From Caldisericota bacterium (GTDB taxonomy: Bacteria > CG03 > B21-G15), in contig QMOP01000068.1 in the NCBI GenBank assembly GCA_003650255.1, positions 1-6,790 of the forward strand: 6,790 nucleotides of DNA. The letters run 5' to 3'. Of the stretch, positions 1 to 5,674 are shown piece after piece. Each line of letters starts with the position of its first letter. The first letter of the stretch is position 1. The position numbers and the translations under genes are program-made. The notes under the pieces were generated by a model. That model had not been told where the DNA came from. It did no database searches and was given only the letters and a program-made list of their open reading frames with translations.

Positions 1-53
1 AAAAAATCAAATTCTTTTTTACAATTCTTACATTGATAACGATAAACAGGCAT
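1..53 (-). CDS. FmdB-type zinc ribbon protein, N-terminal fragment (3' end outside window)
   Basis: Only the first 17 codons are in the window. They read MPVYRYQCKNCKKEFDF, which matches the start of small FmdB/CxxC-CxxC zinc ribbon proteins: MP-Y-Y-C-xx-C followed by xx-EF. The first zinc-binding cysteine pair, C8 and C11, is visible; the second pair should lie past the left edge. The gene is too short here to appear in routine gene calls, but the call is supported by a nine-base SD site four bases upstream and by the four-base gap after the preceding stop. FmdB-type proteins are putative regulators named from a formamidase operon, and their actual role is generally unknown. It is the last visible gene of the operon. 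Confidence 0.8.
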   Translation of the reverse strand, partial: MPVYRYQCKNCKKEFDF

Positions 54-57
54 AATC

Positions 58-66
58 TCACCTCCT
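58..66 (-). promoter_or_regulatory. Ribosome-binding site of the FmdB-type gene
   Basis: AGGAGGTGA, a nine-base match to the anti-SD sequence of 16S rRNA, lies four bases before the ATG at 53. It is wholly contained in the Arg-Arg-stop end of the preceding gene. Confidence 0.85.
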
Positions 67-369
67 CTTCAATTTATTCTTTACAGATCTAATTTTACCT
101 TTTATAGATATCTTCTTATCTTTCCGATCATCAATTTTTATACTGGTAACAATTCTCATAGCTCCTTTTCCGAGCACTGCTTGATGCATTTTATAAGCAA
201 TATTCAACAATCTCTTTAAAGAATCTGCCTCTATTATCGTTCCCATAGAAGTCAATTCAAATTTAATTCCTTCTTCTTTTTCTAAAATTTTTAAAGCACT
301 TGCTACATATTTACTCACAGAAGGGGTCTCTGTTCCCAAAGGAATAATGCTTATCTCCATAATCGGCAT
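58..369 (-). CDS. MTH1187/YkoF-type thiamine-binding-fold protein (DUF77)
   Basis: A small protein of 103 residues, the usual length for the MTH1187 family (Pfam Thiamine_BP, formerly DUF77). The recognisable blocks are MEISIIPLGTETPSVSKYVA at the N-terminus, FELTSMGTIIEAD (37-49), HQAVLGKGAMRIVTSIKIDDRKD (62-84) and a basic C-terminus. Members have a ferredoxin-like alpha/beta fold, form oligomers, and some bind thiamine or related ligands; the physiological role is mostly unknown. The start at 369 is one base after the ferredoxin stop, with GGAGAG about eight bases upstream. An internal ATG at 360 is too far from that site. No thiamine synthesis or transport gene is seen in the window. The last codons, AGG AGG TGA, form the ribosome-binding site of the next gene. 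Confidence 0.9.
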   Translation of the reverse strand: MPIMEISIIPLGTETPSVSKYVASALKILEKEEGIKFELTSMGTIIEADSLKRLLNIAYKMHQAVLGKGAMRIVTSIKIDDRKDKKISIKGKIRSVKNKLKRR

Positions 370-370
370 T

Positions 371-739
371 TTATTTACTCTCCTCTGCTTTTATCTTTTC
401 TAATATTTCAATTGTCTGCTCTGCTATTTTCTTCTCTCTAATAAAATGTTTAATCATTTTATCCAGACATTTTAGACCTGCTTCTTTACTACCAAAATAT
501 TCTTCTGAAATTTTCATATTTCTTTTGGTTAATTCAACATTGCTGGCAACAATATGGGGTATCTTTTCACTATCATGTCGGACTGCTTCATTAGGACAGA
601 TATCATGACAGGATCCACATCTTATACATTTTTCCATCAAAATTTTAGCTTTACCATTTTCAATTGAAATAGCATCTACTGGACAATTTTCAATACACAG
701 GCCACAACCTGTACAAGATTCCTCATGAACCCAGGGCAT
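371..739 (-). CDS. Two-cluster 4Fe-4S ferredoxin with C-terminal helical extension
   Basis: From the start at 739 the protein has 122 residues. Two 4Fe-4S motifs are visible: C9/C12/C15/C19-P and C38/C41/C44/C48-P, the layout of bacterial 2[4Fe-4S] ferredoxins. A further 70 or so residues follow. They begin RHDSEKIPHIVASNVE, contain a lone C91, and end in a charged, probably helical stretch rich in Lys, Glu and Ile. It should be a cytoplasmic electron carrier or cluster donor; the extension may be a partner-binding region. An upstream in-frame ATG at 781 is rejected: 739 follows a near-perfect SD site and gives the conserved short N-terminus before the first cysteine, while 781 would overlap the methyltransferase gene by 40 bases. 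The stop lies one base before the next start. Confidence 0.9.
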   Translation of the reverse strand: MPWVHEESCTGCGLCIENCPVDAISIENGKAKILMEKCIRCGSCHDICPNEAVRHDSEKIPHIVASNVELTKRNMKISEEYFGSKEAGLKCLDKMIKHFIREKKIAEQTIEILEKIKAEESK

Positions 740-741
740 TT

Positions 742-1314
742 CTACCTCCTTATTAACGGAATAAAATTCAATATTATACACTCATTATAGTAAACATCGT
801 GCAGACATCTCTTAGTCAGTTTTTCTTTTAATTGAAATCCTGTTTTTTCTACTTCCTCAATAATATCTTTTAAACTTAAAAAGGACAACTCTTTTAAAGG
901 ATAGTCATCTTTATGATGTTTTGGATATAGAGAAAAAAAACCTTCTGGTTTTAAGATTCTGTATATTTCTTTATAAATTTCTTCACGTTTTGTCCTTTTC
1001 TCATAATGAATAACATCATAACATAAAACCACATCAACAGAACTCTCCTTTAAAGGGATTTTTGTATCACTATTTACCAATTCTACATTTTTCAAATTCA
1101 TCTTTTCCGAAATCTCTTTTAATTTACTTAATACCACCTTATCTTTATCAATCCCATACACCTTTCCTTTATTTCCAACAACTTTTGCAAGAGGTATTGT
1201 ATAATGTCCTTCTCCACATCCAAAATCCACAATTTTATAACTTTTTTTAATACCGATTTCCTGCAAAAACTTAATTCCATTATCTTCTATCCAAGTTTTT
1301 ACATCCCTATTCAT
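742..1314 (-). CDS. Class I SAM-dependent methyltransferase, second in the operon
   Basis: A 190-residue Rossmann-fold methyltransferase. Motif I is VDFGCGEGHYT (29-39), the acidic residue is D56 in YGIDKD, and the motif IV region is VVLCYDVIHY (95-104). YRILKPEGFF (118-127) is the post-motif block common to UbiE-like enzymes. The C-terminal HDVYYNECIILNF probably forms the last strands. It differs in sequence from the methyltransferase at 5671-6267 beyond the shared fold, so the two are not recent duplicates. The substrate is unknown. The gene starts 18 bases after the hydrolase stop, with only a weak purine-rich site. Its last two arginine codons plus stop, AGG AGG TAG, double as the ribosome-binding site of the ferredoxin gene, which ties the two genes together. 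Low CpG returns here, matching the rest of the operon. Confidence 0.85.
   Translation of the reverse strand: MNRDVKTWIEDNGIKFLQEIGIKKSYKIVDFGCGEGHYTIPLAKVVGNKGKVYGIDKDKVVLSKLKEISEKMNLKNVELVNSDTKIPLKESSVDVVLCYDVIHYEKRTKREEIYKEIYRILKPEGFFSLYPKHHKDDYPLKELSFLSLKDIIEEVEKTGFQLKEKLTKRCLHDVYYNECIILNFIPLIRR
744..750 (-). promoter_or_regulatory. Ribosome-binding site that decides the ferredoxin start
   Basis: AGGAGGT lies four bases before the ATG at 739. It is formed by the final Arg-Arg codons and the first base of the stop codon of the upstream methyltransferase gene, so translation of the two genes is closely linked. Confidence 0.85.
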
Positions 1315-1318
1315 ACTT

Positions 1319-1326
1319 TCTATTTA
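1319..1326. repeat. Left copy of 8-base direct repeat flanking the CpG-rich pair
   Basis: TCTATTTA on the plus strand (TAAATAGA in the reading direction) lies in the 18-base gap between the hydrolase stop and the second methyltransferase start. The identical word is found at 2653-2660 at the other end of the CpG-rich block. It is short and AT-rich, so chance is a real possibility. Confidence 0.4.
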
Positions 1327-1332
1327 ACTCTT

Positions 1333-1974
1333 TCAAATTTCAATAACTTTCCCTACTCCGCCTTCTATAAATTTTTCAGGATAAAGATTTCTTATTTCCC
1401 TTATGTGTTGCGTACAGTGTGTGGGACAGACAAACTGAATTTTCTCAAGCAGTTTGAAATCATCAAATCCATGTAAACCGCCTACAAGAGCATAAACCTT
1501 TCCAAAATTTTCCGCTACTTGTAAAATTTTATCCACTCCCGGATGGGAACATCCATCGATCACAACAAGACCTTTTTCAGTTTTTACAACCATCGACTGC
1601 TCAATTCCAGAAAGTTCTCCTGTGGAAAAAACATTCTTATATATTTCTCTCCAGTCAGTTACATAAATAACATTTCTTGCTCCTCGAACACCTCTGAAAG
1701 AATTTGGCACATAAACATCAACATTGCTATTTGCATTAAGAAAAGATGAAAGACCTCCGGTGTGATCATAATGGAAGTGAGAAATAAAAACTATTTCTAT
1801 GGAAGCAGGTTCAATACCAAGTTGCTTCATATTCGAAAAAAGAATTGCTCCATTTGCACCGGTGTCAAAAAGAATTTTCGGAGTGCTCTCAGCTTCCACG
1901 AGACAAGCAAAACCCCAGTCAGATTTCAGATTTTCCCTGTAAGCCGTGTTGTCGTAAATTATCGTTATTCTCAT
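1333..1974 (-). CDS. Metallo-beta-lactamase-fold hydrolase, ribofuranosylaminobenzene-phosphate-synthase-like subgroup
   Basis: A 213-residue metal-dependent hydrolase. The first metal motif is SHFHYDHTGG (65-74), giving H66, H68, D70 and H71. It is preceded by LFDTGA (35-40). C142-S-H144 in VIDGCSHPG, GGLHGFDD (165-172) and CPTHCTQH (183-190) complete the pattern seen in proteins annotated as 7,8-dihydropterin-6-methyl-4-(beta-D-ribofuranosyl)-aminobenzene-5'-phosphate synthases (MJ0301-like). That name is often over-applied and the substrate here is unknown. The protein is somewhat shorter than usual for the group, but all metal-site motifs are present. The start at 1974 overlaps the YggS stop (ATGA) and is preceded by AAAGGAAG. 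Together with the YggS gene it forms a CpG-rich two-gene block unlike the rest of the window. Confidence 0.9.
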   Translation of the reverse strand: MRITIIYDNTAYRENLKSDWGFACLVEAESTPKILFDTGANGAILFSNMKQLGIEPASIEIVFISHFHYDHTGGLSSFLNANSNVDVYVPNSFRGVRGARNVIYVTDWREIYKNVFSTGELSGIEQSMVVKTEKGLVVIDGCSHPGVDKILQVAENFGKVYALVGGLHGFDDFKLLEKIQFVCPTHCTQHIREIRNLYPEKFIEGGVGKVIEI

Positions 1975-2633
1975 TGCTTCCTTTCACCGAAAATCAAAGT
2001 GCCGATTCTGATAATGTTTGCCCCCTCTTCAATCGCAACTCTGTAGGAATTTGTCATTCCCATTGAAAGAAACCTCATTTCAACATTGGGAATATCAAGG
2101 CATCGAATTCTGTCAAAAATCTCTTTTGTCTGTCTGAAAAAAGGCCTTGCTTTCTCAGGATCACCAAAACGAGGCCCCATTGTCATAAGACCTTTAACTT
2201 TTATGTTTTCAAATTTCGAAATTTCCCTTATAAGGCTTTCCGCCTGCTCAGGGAAAACACCGGCTTTCTGAGGTTCCCTCCCGCTGTTTATTTCAATAAA
2301 AACAGGCATTACCTTCCCTTCGGTCCTGCTTCTTTTATCAATTTCATAAGCAATTTCAAATGAGTCCACTGTTTCAATCATATCAAAAATTCTTACCGCT
2401 TTCTTTACTTTATTCCTTTGAAGATGCCCTATAAAATGCCATTCAACTTCTTTCCCGATAAGTTCGAAAACCTTTTCTGCTTCCTGAACATAATTCTCGC
2501 CTATGATTTTTATCCCCGCAGAAATCGCCTCGCGTATTTCATCCGCCGTTCTTGTTTTTGCAGCAGCAACAACAGAAACTCCGTCAGGAATTTCCGAAAG
2601 CAATTTCCTTACATTTTCTCTTATACTACTCAT
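1971..2633 (-). CDS. yggS: YggS/PROSC-type pyridoxal 5'-phosphate homeostasis protein
   Basis: A full-length protein of 220 residues with the single-domain alanine-racemase-like barrel of this family. The PLP-binding lysine is K26 in VAAAKTR. Other conserved blocks are GENYVQEA (45-52), WHFIGHLQRNK (65-75), GLMTMGP (148-154), LSMGMTNSYRVAIEEG (189-204) and the phosphate-binding end IRIGTLIFG (208-216). Family members bind PLP without known enzyme activity and help control free PLP and amino/keto-acid balance in the cytoplasm. The gene begins 24 bases after the oxidoreductase stop, with a modest AAGGA site, and overlaps the next gene by four bases (ATGA). Its DNA is clearly richer in CpG and G+C than the genes on either side, a property shared only with the following hydrolase gene. 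This points to a separate origin for the pair. Confidence 0.95.
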   Translation of the reverse strand: MSSIRENVRKLLSEIPDGVSVVAAAKTRTADEIREAISAGIKIIGENYVQEAEKVFELIGKEVEWHFIGHLQRNKVKKAVRIFDMIETVDSFEIAYEIDKRSRTEGKVMPVFIEINSGREPQKAGVFPEQAESLIREISKFENIKVKGLMTMGPRFGDPEKARPFFRQTKEIFDRIRCLDIPNVEMRFLSMGMTNSYRVAIEEGANIIRIGTLIFGERKQ

Positions 2634-2647
2634 TCCAAATCCTTGTT

Positions 2648-2657
2648 ATAGATCTAT
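2648..2657. repeat. 10-base perfect palindrome in the oxidoreductase-YggS gap
   Basis: ATAGATCTAT is its own reverse complement and fills part of the 24-base gap. It has no loop and no T-run, so it is not a typical intrinsic terminator. It could be a small protein-binding site or chance; it overlaps the right copy of the 8-base repeat. Confidence 0.35.
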
Positions 2658-2660
2658 TTA
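2653..2660. repeat. Right copy of 8-base direct repeat flanking the CpG-rich pair
   Basis: TCTATTTA at the junction of the oxidoreductase and YggS genes. In the reading direction its first three bases are the TAA stop of the oxidoreductase. It matches 1319-1326 exactly, and the match ends at the ninth base. Confidence 0.4.
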
Positions 2661-4004
2661 TAAATCTTCCAAAACATTCTGTGCTGCAATCACAAGATGA
2701 TATTTAGTTGGAGCAGGTGTTAAATAAGGATGCGTTGCCATCTGAAATGTCTCAAGTTCTGTAATTGAAACATTCTTTTGAATTGCCATTCCTATAATAT
2801 TTATAATCTCTCCTGCAGAAAAGCCACCAGCAACCTGACCTCCCATTAAAATACCTGATTGTTTTGAAAAAACTAACTTAATTTTAATTTTACTCCCATA
2901 AGGTAAGTTTCCTGGATGTTTGTCAATACCCTCATAATTTCCAACAACTACTTCAAAATTCTCCTCTTTAGCACTTGTTTCTGTCAGGCCCACTGAAGCA
3001 AGGACTAAACCTGAAATATAAGTTGAAAAAATCCCGATTGTTCCTTTATTCTCTCTAATCACCTTCAACTCATAAAGATTTGCTCCTGCTATACGTGCCT
3101 CTGCTGTTGCTACTGAAGCAAGCATAACAGGATTGTCCCTGCGAGTAAAAAAATCTCTCTTTCCTGCACAATCACCAACTGCAAAAATATCTCTATCAGA
3201 AGTCCTCATATACTCATCAACCCAAATACCCTTACCTTTTCCCATATCAAGGCCACAAGATTTGGCAAGTTCCACATTTGGGACACCACCTAAACCACAA
3301 ACAACAACATCTGCATCAATAACCCTACCGTCTGAAAGAGACACCCTTTCAACATTTTCTTTACCTAAAATCTTTTCAACTTTTGTATCAAGTAAAATAT
3401 TTACTCCCTTATTCTCTAACTTACTCTTAACCAAATCAGAAAACTCAGGATCAAAAGAGTTAGGAAGTAACCTATCCTTTATTTCTATAAGATAAACATT
3501 TTTATCCTTTAAATTGGACAGCTCATCAGCAAACTCAACTCCTATAAATCCCCCTCCCAATACAATTATATTCTTTGCTTTTTTTATACTATCCACCATT
3601 TGTTTCAAATACTCAAAATCTTTAAATATTGGAAAAACATTTTTTAAATTAAATCCCTCTATGTTTAAAGTAATCGGTTTAGAACCAGTTGCAATAACCA
3701 ATTTCTCATATGAGTAAATATCCCCATTTTCTGTAATTACAGTTTTATCGTCTCTCTTTATCTTTATGGCTCTATCAATCTTCACATCCACTCCTAATTT
3801 TTCAATAGCATCAAAAGGCATTATATTATCTTCTGGTTTACTAAGGCTATAAATCATATATGGAATACCACAAGGTATAACTCCTATTTTCTTATCTTTT
3901 ATTATAGTAATACTCTTCTGTGGATAATACTTTTTTGCAGTATTAGCCACAACTACTGATGCTGGTCCTCCTCCAATAATTAAAATATCTGTTGAAAACT
4001 GCAT
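2658..4004 (-). CDS. FAD/NAD(P)H-dependent disulfide oxidoreductase, CoA-disulfide reductase / NADH oxidase-like
   Basis: A 448-residue flavoprotein of the pyridine nucleotide-disulfide oxidoreductase family, normal in length for CoA-disulfide reductase/NADH oxidase members without a rhodanese extension. The FAD motif is IIGGGPAS (9-16), with serine in the third glycine position. VIPCGIPYM (42-50) carries the single redox cysteine C45 typical of this subgroup, which lacks the CxxxxC pair of glutathione-reductase types. VIATGS is at 103-108, the NAD(P)H motif VLGGGFIGVEFA at 148-159 and the second FAD motif FAVGDCAG at 274-281. The C-terminal dimer domain ends with THPYLTPAP (424-432). Possible activities are CoA-disulfide, persulfide or polysulfide reduction, or NADH oxidation, and sequence alone does not choose. 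The gene follows the Mrp gene after 21 bases and has its own good SD site. Thiol or sulfane-sulfur supply to the Fe-S proteins upstream is an inference. Confidence 0.9.
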   Translation of the reverse strand: MQFSTDILIIGGGPASVVVANTAKKYYPQKSITIIKDKKIGVIPCGIPYMIYSLSKPEDNIMPFDAIEKLGVDVKIDRAIKIKRDDKTVITENGDIYSYEKLVIATGSKPITLNIEGFNLKNVFPIFKDFEYLKQMVDSIKKAKNIIVLGGGFIGVEFADELSNLKDKNVYLIEIKDRLLPNSFDPEFSDLVKSKLENKGVNILLDTKVEKILGKENVERVSLSDGRVIDADVVVCGLGGVPNVELAKSCGLDMGKGKGIWVDEYMRTSDRDIFAVGDCAGKRDFFTRRDNPVMLASVATAEARIAGANLYELKVIRENKGTIGIFSTYISGLVLASVGLTETSAKEENFEVVVGNYEGIDKHPGNLPYGSKIKIKLVFSKQSGILMGGQVAGGFSAGEIINIIGMAIQKNVSITELETFQMATHPYLTPAPTKYHLVIAAQNVLEDL

Positions 4005-4010
4005 AAAACA

Positions 4011-4018
4011 CTCCTTTT
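4011..4018 (-). promoter_or_regulatory. Ribosome-binding site of the oxidoreductase gene
   Basis: AAAAGGAG lies six bases before the ATG at 4004, within the 21-base gap after the Mrp gene. It supports the start and shows that this gene is translated independently rather than by stop-start coupling. Confidence 0.75.
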
Positions 4019-4025
4019 AAAAATT

Positions 4026-4817
4026 TTAAATTTTACTGACAATCTGTTTAAACCTCTGTGATACTTCAGAATCAGGAAATTCAAGAATAAAATTTAAACC
4101 TTTGTCCATTACTTCTACAATTCTTGGATCAAAAGGTATTCTCCCAAGAAAAGGAACATTTAATTCTTTTGCTGCTTTTTCTCCTCCTCCTTTTTTAAAA
4201 ATTTCAATTTCTCCTCCACAGTATGGACAGATTAAACCACTCATATTCTCAATAATTCCCAAAACAGGAACTTTTAACTCTTTTAAAAAATTAACACATT
4301 TTTTAGAATCAAGCAATGCAATATCCTGAGGGGTTGTAACCACAATCCCTCCATCAAGATTTCCTATTAATTGAATTACGCTCAATGGTTCATCTCCTGT
4401 TCCTGGAGGGGAATCAACAATAAGATAATCCAATTCTCCCCACTCAACTTCAGATAAAAACTGTCTTATAGCACCTGCTTTAAGTGGTCCTCTCCAAATA
4501 ACAGGAGAATCTTCTCTTTCTAAAACTGCTCCCATGGAAATAACTTTTAAATTTCCCTTCTCAAGAGGAAATATACCTTCATCAGAAGCTCTCAACCTTT
4601 CTCCTTCCAAACCCAGTGCTTTTACCACAGATGGTCCATGAACATCTGCATCCAAAAGGCCTACTTTTTTACCCATCTCTGACAGTACACAAGAAAGATT
4701 TACAGATACTTGTGTCTTTCCAACTCCACCTTTATTTGACATAACAACTATCTTCTTTTTAATCTTTTTCATTCTCTTTCTAATCTCTTCCTTTATCTTC
4801 TCAAAATCCACTCTCAT
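4026..4817 (-). CDS. Mrp/NBP35-type ATP-binding Fe-S carrier protein
   Basis: From the start at 4817 the protein has 263 residues. A short basic helix (1-24) leads into the P-loop NKGGVGKT (28-35). Then come LLDADVHGPS (54-63), WRGPLKAGAIRQFL (108-121), DSPPGTGD (135-142) and TTPQDIALLD (161-170), all classic for Mrp/ApbC/NBP35 proteins. The pair C197-x-x-C200 in GLICPYCGG is the site where family members bind a 4Fe-4S cluster across the dimer. These ATPases carry or transfer Fe-S clusters in the cytoplasm. The N-terminal four-cysteine motif of eukaryotic Nbp35 is absent. The start is set at 4817, not 4829, because GGGAGGA lies just upstream of 4817 and the ATG overlaps the preceding TGA (ATGA). 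The longer start would translate the ribosome-binding site. The gene is coupled to the MinD-type ATPase before it. Confidence 0.94.
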   Translation of the reverse strand: MRVDFEKIKEEIRKRMKKIKKKIVVMSNKGGVGKTQVSVNLSCVLSEMGKKVGLLDADVHGPSVVKALGLEGERLRASDEGIFPLEKGNLKVISMGAVLEREDSPVIWRGPLKAGAIRQFLSEVEWGELDYLIVDSPPGTGDEPLSVIQLIGNLDGGIVVTTPQDIALLDSKKCVNFLKELKVPVLGIIENMSGLICPYCGGEIEIFKKGGGEKAAKELNVPFLGRIPFDPRIVEVMDKGLNFILEFPDSEVSQRFKQIVSKI

Positions 4818-5674
4818 CTCTCCTCCCATAGTTTAAAACTCAATTCCTCAAACATTTTTGAAATGCCATTATTCGGTTTATATTCAACAACACTTAATCC
4901 CTGTCTCAAAGCTTCTACTACTTCTAAAGAAAAAGGAATCTTTGCCAAAACAGGAATATTCTTTTTATTACAAAATTTTTCAATTTCTTCAGTTTTACTC
5001 TCATTTAAATCAAACTTATTTATTACAACTTTTGCTTTCACCTTAAAAAATTCACATAGAGAAATAACCCTCTCTAAATCATGAATGCCACTTACAGTTG
5101 GTTCACTAACTATAATAGCAAAATCAACATTACTCAAAGAAGCAATAACAGGACATCCTATACCAGGAGCACCATCAATCAAAATATTTTCAATCCCCTC
5201 TTTTGTAGCAACCTCCCTTGCAAGTTTTTTTACTTCGGAAACCAGTTTCCCTGAATTCTCTTCCCCTGGATAAAGCTCAGCATGAACCATTTTTCCTGTT
5301 TCTATATCAGAGATAAAATATTTCCCTTGAACTTTCTCTTTCATATGTATTGCTCCCTCAGGACAATTCCATTCACAAACTCCACAACCTTCACAAGAAA
5401 ATGTATCCACAATATAATCTTTACTTATAGCATCAAACTGGCACACAGAAACACATATTCCACACATTTTACAGTATTTCCTATCAATATATGCAAATTC
5501 TCCACCTCTAAACTCAAACTCCTCTCTTACTTTTGGTCTCAAGACAAGATGAAGATCAGGTGCATCCACATCACAATCAGCAACAACAATTCCATTCTTT
5601 AAATTGCTTAGAGATGAAACTAATGTTGTTTTACCCGTTCCACCTTTACCTGAGATAACAAGAACTTCTTTCAT
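4814..5674 (-). CDS. MinD-family P-loop ATPase with two-cluster ferredoxin insert, second copy
   Basis: A complete 286-residue protein. The deviant Walker A loop KGGTGKT lies at residues 10-16, the second aspartate segment ADCDVDAPDLHL at 32-43 and switch II DGAPGIGCP at 167-175. Between them sits a ferredoxin insert with two 4Fe-4S motifs: C68/C71/C74/C78 and C94/C97/C100/C104. The second is followed by the usual proline; the first has Q79 instead. Late in the fold comes EPTVSGIHDLER, the form seen in the second member of paired MinD/ferredoxin ATPases, whereas the upstream copy has the PTPFG form. The start at 5674 is fixed by the conserved MKEVLVISGKGG N-terminus and the ATGA overlap with the methyltransferase. 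No SD site is visible, so reinitiation is likely. The family is tied to Fe-S protein contexts in anaerobes; a role in cluster or cofactor assembly is inference. Confidence 0.93.
   Translation of the reverse strand: MKEVLVISGKGGTGKTTLVSSLSNLKNGIVVADCDVDAPDLHLVLRPKVREEFEFRGGEFAYIDRKYCKMCGICVSVCQFDAISKDYIVDTFSCEGCGVCEWNCPEGAIHMKEKVQGKYFISDIETGKMVHAELYPGEENSGKLVSEVKKLAREVATKEGIENILIDGAPGIGCPVIASLSNVDFAIIVSEPTVSGIHDLERVISLCEFFKVKAKVVINKFDLNESKTEEIEKFCNKKNIPVLAKIPFSLEVVEALRQGLSVVEYKPNNGISKMFEELSFKLWEER
4821..4827 (-). promoter_or_regulatory. Ribosome-binding site that decides the Mrp start
   Basis: GGGAGGA lies four bases before the ATG at 4817. It sits inside the last codons of the preceding ATPase gene and immediately after an in-frame ATG at 4829, which it argues against as the true start. 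Confidence 0.8.

Noticed and set aside
740..781. Upstream ATG at 781 as start of the ferredoxin
   Set aside because: It would overlap the methyltransferase gene by 40 bases, and AGGAGGT sits directly before the ATG at 739.
1062..1476. Plus-strand open frames over the second methyltransferase and the hydrolase
   Set aside because: Their translations are low-complexity, rich in Phe, Tyr, Ser and Leu, as expected for the antisense of AT-rich genes; no domain or start signal supports them.
2634..2657. Palindrome in the gap as a transcription terminator
   Set aside because: The 10-base palindrome has no loop, little G+C and no following T-run in the reading direction.
3133..3495. 120-residue plus-strand open frame within the oxidoreductase gene
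   Set aside because: It is antisense to a well-supported flavoprotein gene and is Ser/Pro/Thr-rich with no recognisable motif.
4818..4829. Upstream ATG at 4829 as start of the Mrp protein
   Set aside because: It would translate the GGGAGGA ribosome-binding site; 4817 has this site at proper spacing and forms an ATGA overlap with the preceding gene.
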